In this document: positions 59,593-64,000 of the stretch, one piece after another
Layout of the letters: each line of letters begins with the position of its first letter
How positions within the stretch are numbered: the stretch's first letter is position 1
Origin: Azophilus sp965200465
Lineage (GTDB): Bacteria > Pseudomonadota > Gammaproteobacteria > Pseudomonadales > Azotimanducaceae
Assembly: GCA_965200465.1 (NCBI GenBank)
Contig: OZ241358.1
Span: forward strand, 3,410,001 to 3,474,000
Reading direction: 5' to 3'
DNA: 64,000 bases
Notes under the pieces: model-generated
What the model saw: the letters and a program-made list of their open reading frames with translations, nothing else
Told to the model about the DNA's origin: nothing
Databases searched by the model: none
Translations under genes and position numbers: made by a program

Positions 59593-61551
59593 CTACTGCG
59601 CCGCCGCTTGGTCCGGGCTGTCCGGGCTGTACCAAATGGGCGAGGTGTAGGCGCGTTCCTGAATGGTTGCCGCGCCGTAGTCCGGGCGCTCCATGCCCAA
59701 CGCCAAGGCGTCGAAGTGGGCGTGGCGCGGCGTGGGTATCTCCAGCACCCGCACATAGTAGAAGGCCGGTTGGGCGGGGTCGAACGCCGGGTCGCGCCAA
59801 GCGGCGGTTAGCTCCGTCGCGCCTATGCTGTTGCTGTAGCGGCCGGTGCTTAAGTCCACGGTGTTGCCCACCGGCGGCAGTACGCCTTGGGCGTTCGGCT
59901 GCCGTTCGCCGGCCCAGGCTGCGTCGAACACCTGCTCCCGCGCCTCGCCGCCGGCGTCCACCCAGCCCTTGATGATCTGCACTCGGTCCAAGTTGGCCCC
60001 GATGGGATCCTTCTGGGCCGACACTTGGAATACGGGCGCGGCGCCGGCCGCGGCGGGCGGCAGTTCGCCGCCCATGACAGCTGCAGCGGAGCTTTCGTCG
60101 GTGCCGGCCGCAGCCGTTTCCGGGCCGCCCTCGGCTGGCGCCCAGCCGCCGGAAAAGCGCACCCGAATGCGCGGGCCGGTGGTGGCGTAGGTCTCGCGGC
60201 GCTGCATCGCGCTTAGGATGGACTCTCGGCTGTTTTCCTCCGCCCAAACCGCCGCCAAGCCGGAGGCGGACATGGTCCAGCCCCGGTTGCCGCCGGAGAT
60301 GATGTCATTGATCTTCGTTTCGGGCGTGGAGTCCGTCGCCATCTTGCCGGCGAAGTTGTTTTCCTCCGCCGTCGCCAGCCCGGTGTGGGTGTCGGTGGAG
60401 CCGATCAGGCCGAATTGAAACGGATTCACGCCCAGTGCCCGGCCCAACTTCAAGCCGGTCTTCAGCGCCGAACGCACATAGTCGCCGGGGCGCGGCACAT
60501 ACTCCTCCGGCTCCTTCTGAATGTAGAAGGGATAGAGTTCGAAGTCCGCGAACTCGTCGTTGGGCGCCAACCAAGGGTGTACTTCGGAGTCCCCCTTGAT
60601 CTGGGTGGCCTCCACTATCTTCTCCCAGCGCATGCGTTGCTGCGCATGGTCGGCGTCCACTGGGTCGCCGCGCAGAGTGGTGTCCGCGAACATCAGGCCC
60701 TTGGAGATGTTGGAGTTGTGCGGGATGGCCAGAAAGCGGGCGCCCGTGCTGGCGCTGGTTTGCTCCAGCCAGCGCCATAGGTCTTCGGGATAGGGGCTGT
60801 CGATGGAGGAGAACGGCATGAAGGAGCGGGCTTGGACGGCGTTGGCGTCCGTCACCACCACTCGATGCAGGTTGGCGCCGCCCGGCACGGAACTCCACTC
60901 CCAGCCGAGCAGCGTGGTGAAGCGGCCCGGCTCGTAGTGGGCCTCAGCGGCGGCGATGATCTCGCTCCAAGCGGTGCGCACCACCTCCGTTGGGGAGGGG
61001 AACCTGCTGGTGGTGTCCGAACTCCAGCTAGCGGCCGCCGTGCGCGGGTCTGCGGATTCGGGCAGCACGTCCCGAAACAGCGGCGGCCCGGCGCGTTCGT
61101 CAACGGCGTTGCGGATGGTGCGGGTGGTGTACCAATAGTAGATGCTGTCCAGGAGGCCGGCGTCGTCGTCCTGCAAGCCGTTGCGGTAGATGTCGCGCAG
61201 GACGCCGGTGTACTCCGCATGGTCGGAGACGACCAGAAAGTCCAGCGGCGCACTGAGCTGCATCCGCGCCCGATGGTACGGATGGATCACCGGCGCCCCC
61301 TTGGCGAAGCGGTAGGCGGTGTCCGGGTCCGCGGAGAGATTGTTGTTGAGGAAGGCGTCGAAGGAGTAGGAGGTGTGCAAGTGGGTGTCCCCCCACAGCA
61401 GTTGCTTCTCCGCCAGCGCCGCCAGCGGCAAAGCCGCCGCCAGCGCCGCGGCGGCCCAGGTCCAGCCCGCCGCCCGGCGGCCAAACTGCGGTCGCGGTCG
61501 GCGGATGCCTTTGCCTGACAACCGGGCGGCGCGATGCCTGTGATTGACCAT
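59593..61551 (-). CDS. DUF3604 family periplasmic protein
   Basis: A 652-aa protein with a long N-terminus and signal peptide (WAAAALAAALPLAALA, about residues 32-47), then the metal-binding WGDTHLHTSYSFDAF and DFLVVSDHAEYTGVLRDIY, as in PHP-like hydrolases. Further His/Asp motifs are FIGST-type GLIGSTDTHTGLATA and YATTGPRIRVRFSGGW. Common in marine and soil proteobacteria; substrate unknown. It is convergent with the PQQ dehydrogenase gene. Confidence 0.88.
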   Translation of the reverse strand: MVNHRHRAARLSGKGIRRPRPQFGRRAAGWTWAAAALAAALPLAALAEKQLLWGDTHLHTSYSFDAFLNNNLSADPDTAYRFAKGAPVIHPYHRARMQLSAPLDFLVVSDHAEYTGVLRDIYRNGLQDDDAGLLDSIYYWYTTRTIRNAVDERAGPPLFRDVLPESADPRTAAASWSSDTTSRFPSPTEVVRTAWSEIIAAAEAHYEPGRFTTLLGWEWSSVPGGANLHRVVVTDANAVQARSFMPFSSIDSPYPEDLWRWLEQTSASTGARFLAIPHNSNISKGLMFADTTLRGDPVDADHAQQRMRWEKIVEATQIKGDSEVHPWLAPNDEFADFELYPFYIQKEPEEYVPRPGDYVRSALKTGLKLGRALGVNPFQFGLIGSTDTHTGLATAEENNFAGKMATDSTPETKINDIISGGNRGWTMSASGLAAVWAEENSRESILSAMQRRETYATTGPRIRVRFSGGWAPAEGGPETAAAGTDESSAAAVMGGELPPAAAGAAPVFQVSAQKDPIGANLDRVQIIKGWVDAGGEAREQVFDAAWAGERQPNAQGVLPPVGNTVDLSTGRYSNSIGATELTAAWRDPAFDPAQPAFYYVRVLEIPTPRHAHFDALALGMERPDYGAATIQERAYTSPIWYSPDSPDQAAAQ

Positions 61552-61757
61552 GCTGCACTTCCTTGATGAACAAACCCAGTTGGCCGCATCTTACACCTCC
61601 AATCCCCGGATAGGGATCGCCCAGAGTCCGCTGCCACCTTAAGCGGGGACTGGGGTTCTTACACATCGGAGGTTGGTTCGCCCATTGGGGTTTGCCGGCG
61701 TACAATTGGCCTTTAAGGTCGTTGCGGCCTTGGCCGCGCTGACTTAGCAGGACAGCC

Positions 61758-63338
61758 ATGCACAACCCTGTTTCACGCCGTCGGTTCCTCGCTAGGGTGG
61801 GCGCCGTCGGCGGTTCCGCCGCCGTCTATCAGGCCGCCATCGGCCTTGGCTTGGTGCCGGCCAGGAGCTTGGCCGCGCCTCTGGCCGGTTTGCAGCGGCT
61901 TAGGGATGGGCAGCGGCGTTCGGTGGTGATTTTGGGGGCCGGCCTTTCCGGCTTGGCCTGCGCCTATGAGTTGGAGCGGGCTGGGTATGACTGCACCCTC
62001 ATCGAAGCGTCCCACCGCATCGGCGGGCGGGTGCTCACCCTGCGCGGCGGGGACTTGGTGGATGAGATGGGCAATCCGCAAACCTGCCGGTTTGACGACC
62101 ATCCCGGCCTGTACTTCAACGCCGGCCCGGCGCGCATCCCCGCCCATCACCGGCTGGTGCATCACTACTGCAAGGCCTTGGGCGTGCCGCTGGAGGTGTT
62201 CGTCAACGAGAACTACCACGCCTGGGTGCAGGACCCCAACGCCTTCGGCGGCAAGCCGGTGCGGATGCGGGAGCTGATGGCGGACGCTCGGGGCTTCATG
62301 ACGGAGCTCATCGCCAAGTCCCCCAATCGGGCGCAATTCGATGAGCCCTTTAGCGCCGCGGACGCGGAGCGCCTGTTCGAGTTTCTGCGCATCTACGGCG
62401 ACCTGGACGCCAAGGGCCGCTATCGGGGCAGCGCCCGCGCCGGCCATGCCTCCGGCGGCTGGCTGGAGGCGCCCACGCTGAAGGCGCCCTTGGACTTCAG
62501 GCAAATCCTGAACGCCAAGTTTTGGCGCGAGGCCATGCACTGGGGGGAATTGTCGGACCAAGCCGCGCCCATGATGCAGGTGGTGGGCGGCAGCGACAAC
62601 CTCATCAAGGGCTTCGCCGCGCAGCTCAAAAGCCCCATCCTCACCCGAGCGCCGGTGCAGGCCATCAACTTGGCCGAAGACGGGGTTTCCGTCATCTACA
62701 GCCAGCGGGGCGAAAACAAGGCGGTCCGCGCCGACTACTGCCTGAACAACATTCCGGCGCACCTGCTGGCCGGCATCCACAACAATTTTCCCGCGCCGTA
62801 CTTTGCAGCCTTGGGCCTCGTTTATTGGGACAAGCTGATGAAGATCGCCTTCCAGATGTCCAAGCGGTTTTGGGAGGAGGAGGGCATCTACGGCGGCATC
62901 TCCTGGACCGGGCAGGAAATAGAGCAAATTTGGTATCCCAGCCACGGCCACAACGGCGCCAAGGGCATTGTGGTCGGCGCCTACACCTTTGAGGCCGAGA
63001 CCACCCAAGCGTTCGCCAGGCTGACGCCGGCCGAGCGCCTGCAAAGGGCCATTGAGCAGGGCGCCGCCATCCATCCGAAGTATGCGAGCTACGTCGAAAA
63101 CGGCGTGAGCGTGCCTTGGAACCGCATGAACCACATGATGGGCTGCGGCAACTTCGGCACCGATGAGGATCGCAAGCGCTGGTTCAAGACCCTGCAAAGC
63201 CCGGCGGGCAGGCACTACCTGATGGGCGATCAAATCAGCTACCACCCCGGCTGGCAGGAAGGGGCGCTTAGCTCCGCCCACTTCGCGCTGGCGCACATTA
63301 ACGAACGCGCCAAGGCGGAGGCGAACGGCGATGCGTAG
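61758..63338 (+). CDS. Tat-exported flavin amine oxidase
   Basis: A 526-aa FAD oxidoreductase of the monoamine/L-amino-acid oxidase family. A twin-arginine signal SRRRFLARVGAVGGSAAVYQ is at the N-terminus. The FAD motif is VILGAGLSGLACAYELERAG, followed by IEASHRIGGRV. The C-terminal FAD-contact region is GRHYLMGDQISYHPGWQEGA. It precedes a cytochrome c gene, possibly its electron acceptor. Substrate not known. Confidence 0.9.
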   Translation: MHNPVSRRRFLARVGAVGGSAAVYQAAIGLGLVPARSLAAPLAGLQRLRDGQRRSVVILGAGLSGLACAYELERAGYDCTLIEASHRIGGRVLTLRGGDLVDEMGNPQTCRFDDHPGLYFNAGPARIPAHHRLVHHYCKALGVPLEVFVNENYHAWVQDPNAFGGKPVRMRELMADARGFMTELIAKSPNRAQFDEPFSAADAERLFEFLRIYGDLDAKGRYRGSARAGHASGGWLEAPTLKAPLDFRQILNAKFWREAMHWGELSDQAAPMMQVVGGSDNLIKGFAAQLKSPILTRAPVQAINLAEDGVSVIYSQRGENKAVRADYCLNNIPAHLLAGIHNNFPAPYFAALGLVYWDKLMKIAFQMSKRFWEEEGIYGGISWTGQEIEQIWYPSHGHNGAKGIVVGAYTFEAETTQAFARLTPAERLQRAIEQGAAIHPKYASYVENGVSVPWNRMNHMMGCGNFGTDEDRKRWFKTLQSPAGRHYLMGDQISYHPGWQEGALSSAHFALAHINERAKAEANGDA

Positions 63339-63525
63339 CCCTACGCCAACGTTCATGGCGCACGGCAAGGAGCGGAGACTTGCCGCCTCGCCCAAAGCAG
63401 CCGGCTTGCCTCCCCGCCTCAGGCAACGGCGTGGGCTGCGCGCTCCCACTGGTCCCGCGCCGCGATGCGCATTGGGGAACGCCCGGCGGGCCAGGGGGCA
63501 AAGGCGCAGCCAGTGCAGTTCGAGC

Positions 63526-64000
63526 TTGGGGGCATCAACGCGGTTTGGCGCAGCCTTTGAAGCGAGTCGGCTGTGTTTTGCAGCCGGCTTCGCTAGGTGC
63601 TTCCCGCTGCCGACCAGCCTTTGGCGGCGCCTCATTTACGCGCTCTCCGTCGCCGCGGCTTGGATGCCCGCCGCCCAGGCGGAAGGGGGGCCGGTGGCCG
63701 CGCCCCCTGAACTGGGTTACTGCGCGGTTTGCCACGGCGTGGAGCTTCGGGGCAACGCGCTGCTCGATGCGCCCAACCTTTCGGTGTTGCCGTCTTGGTA
63801 CGTGCAGCGGCAGCTGGAGGGCTACAAGAGCGGCCTGCGCGCCCCCGCCGGCAGCCCGGACCTGCACGGGCGGGAGATGCAGCCCATGGCCGCGGTCTTG
63901 GACGCCGTCGGCGTTCAGGCGGCATCGGCCTATGTGGACAGCGTCCCCGCATACGCGCCGCCGCCCACCGTGCAGGGAGACGCCGTGCGCGGCGAGAGCC
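63526..64000 (+). CDS. Cytochrome c family protein (partial, runs off the window)
   Basis: Reads RRLIYALSVAAAWMPAAQA as a signal peptide, then GYCAVCHGVELRGNALLDAP with a class I haem site, a Met-containing tail (GREMQPMAAVLDAVG), and VQGDAVRGES at the window end, which looks like the start of a second haem domain (diheme c4 type). The start is unclear; TTG 63526 or 63472 are the nearest upstream options and ATG 63664 is inside the signal. It lies downstream of the amine oxidase on the same strand. Confidence 0.75.
   Translation, partial: MGASTRFGAAFEASRLCFAAGFARCFPLPTSLWRRLIYALSVAAAWMPAAQAEGGPVAAPPELGYCAVCHGVELRGNALLDAPNLSVLPSWYVQRQLEGYKSGLRAPAGSPDLHGREMQPMAAVLDAVGVQAASAYVDSVPAYAPPPTVQGDAVRGES

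Overview
The window looks like a chromosomal segment of a G+C-rich gammaproteobacterium. Several blocks keep gene orders familiar from Pseudomonas and relatives: tsaD/rpsU-yqeY-dnaG-rpoD-tRNA, cca-apaH-rsmA-pdxA-surA-lptD next to amgK-murU, rpe-gph-trpEGDC, and dsbD-aroQ-accB with purHD and coq7. LPS assembly (LptD), a type II secretin and ubiquinone synthesis confirm a Gram-negative envelope. No plasmid or phage backbone, integrase, complete insertion sequence or CRISPR array is seen.

Layout. 0.1-8.6 kb (minus): a glycosyltransferase, dTDP-rhamnose genes rmlB-rmlC-rmlD, gspC-gspD, then an exported protein of unknown function, with a 17-G homopolymer between the last two. 8.6-15 kb (minus): tRNA-Ile(CAU) split by a group I intron, rpoD, dnaG, an intercalated mannose-phosphate gene (manC type), yqeY and rpsU. 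tsaD is divergent. 16-23.5 kb (minus): cca, apaH, rsmA, pdxA, surA, lptD. 23.8-26.2 kb (plus): amgK and murU (cell-wall sugar recycling), both carrying unusual in-frame insertions.

26.2-30.8 kb holds two restriction-modification loci. The first is a BglII-like system whose nuclease is broken. The second is an A+T-rich, apparently intact unit (methyltransferase, nuclease, controller protein) lying between two 288-bp direct copies of the rpe promoter and 5' end; the left copy is a truncated rpe and the right copy is the working gene. 30.8-36.7 kb: gph, a broken AAA/DUF4143 ATPase and trpE-trpG-trpD-trpC. 36.7-46.2 kb (minus): dsbD, aroQ, accB, purH, purD, a cyclic-nucleotide-binding-domain protein, a HIT protein, coq7 and a membrane protein whose reading frame runs through a 15-C tract (candidate phase-variable gene). 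46.2-48 kb (plus): a lipoprotein and a DUF2333 protein.

48-56.9 kb is an accessory block with defence and toxin-antitoxin character: VapBC, a CsgG-like exported protein, an AAA ATPase plus Fic enzyme, a small GIY-YIG-like protein overlapping a SIR2-domain protein, and RelB with a frameshifted YafQ toxin. It ends at tRNA-Met(CAU). 57-64 kb is a periplasmic oxidation cluster: PQQ- and haem-dependent dehydrogenase, a 40-residue membrane peptide, a DUF3604 protein, a Tat-exported flavin amine oxidase and a cytochrome c cut by the window end.

Strongest items for follow-up: the intron-split tRNA, the restriction-modification unit inserted with a long target duplication, the poly-C switch gene, the GIY-YIG/SIR2 pair, and the ATPase/Fic pair.
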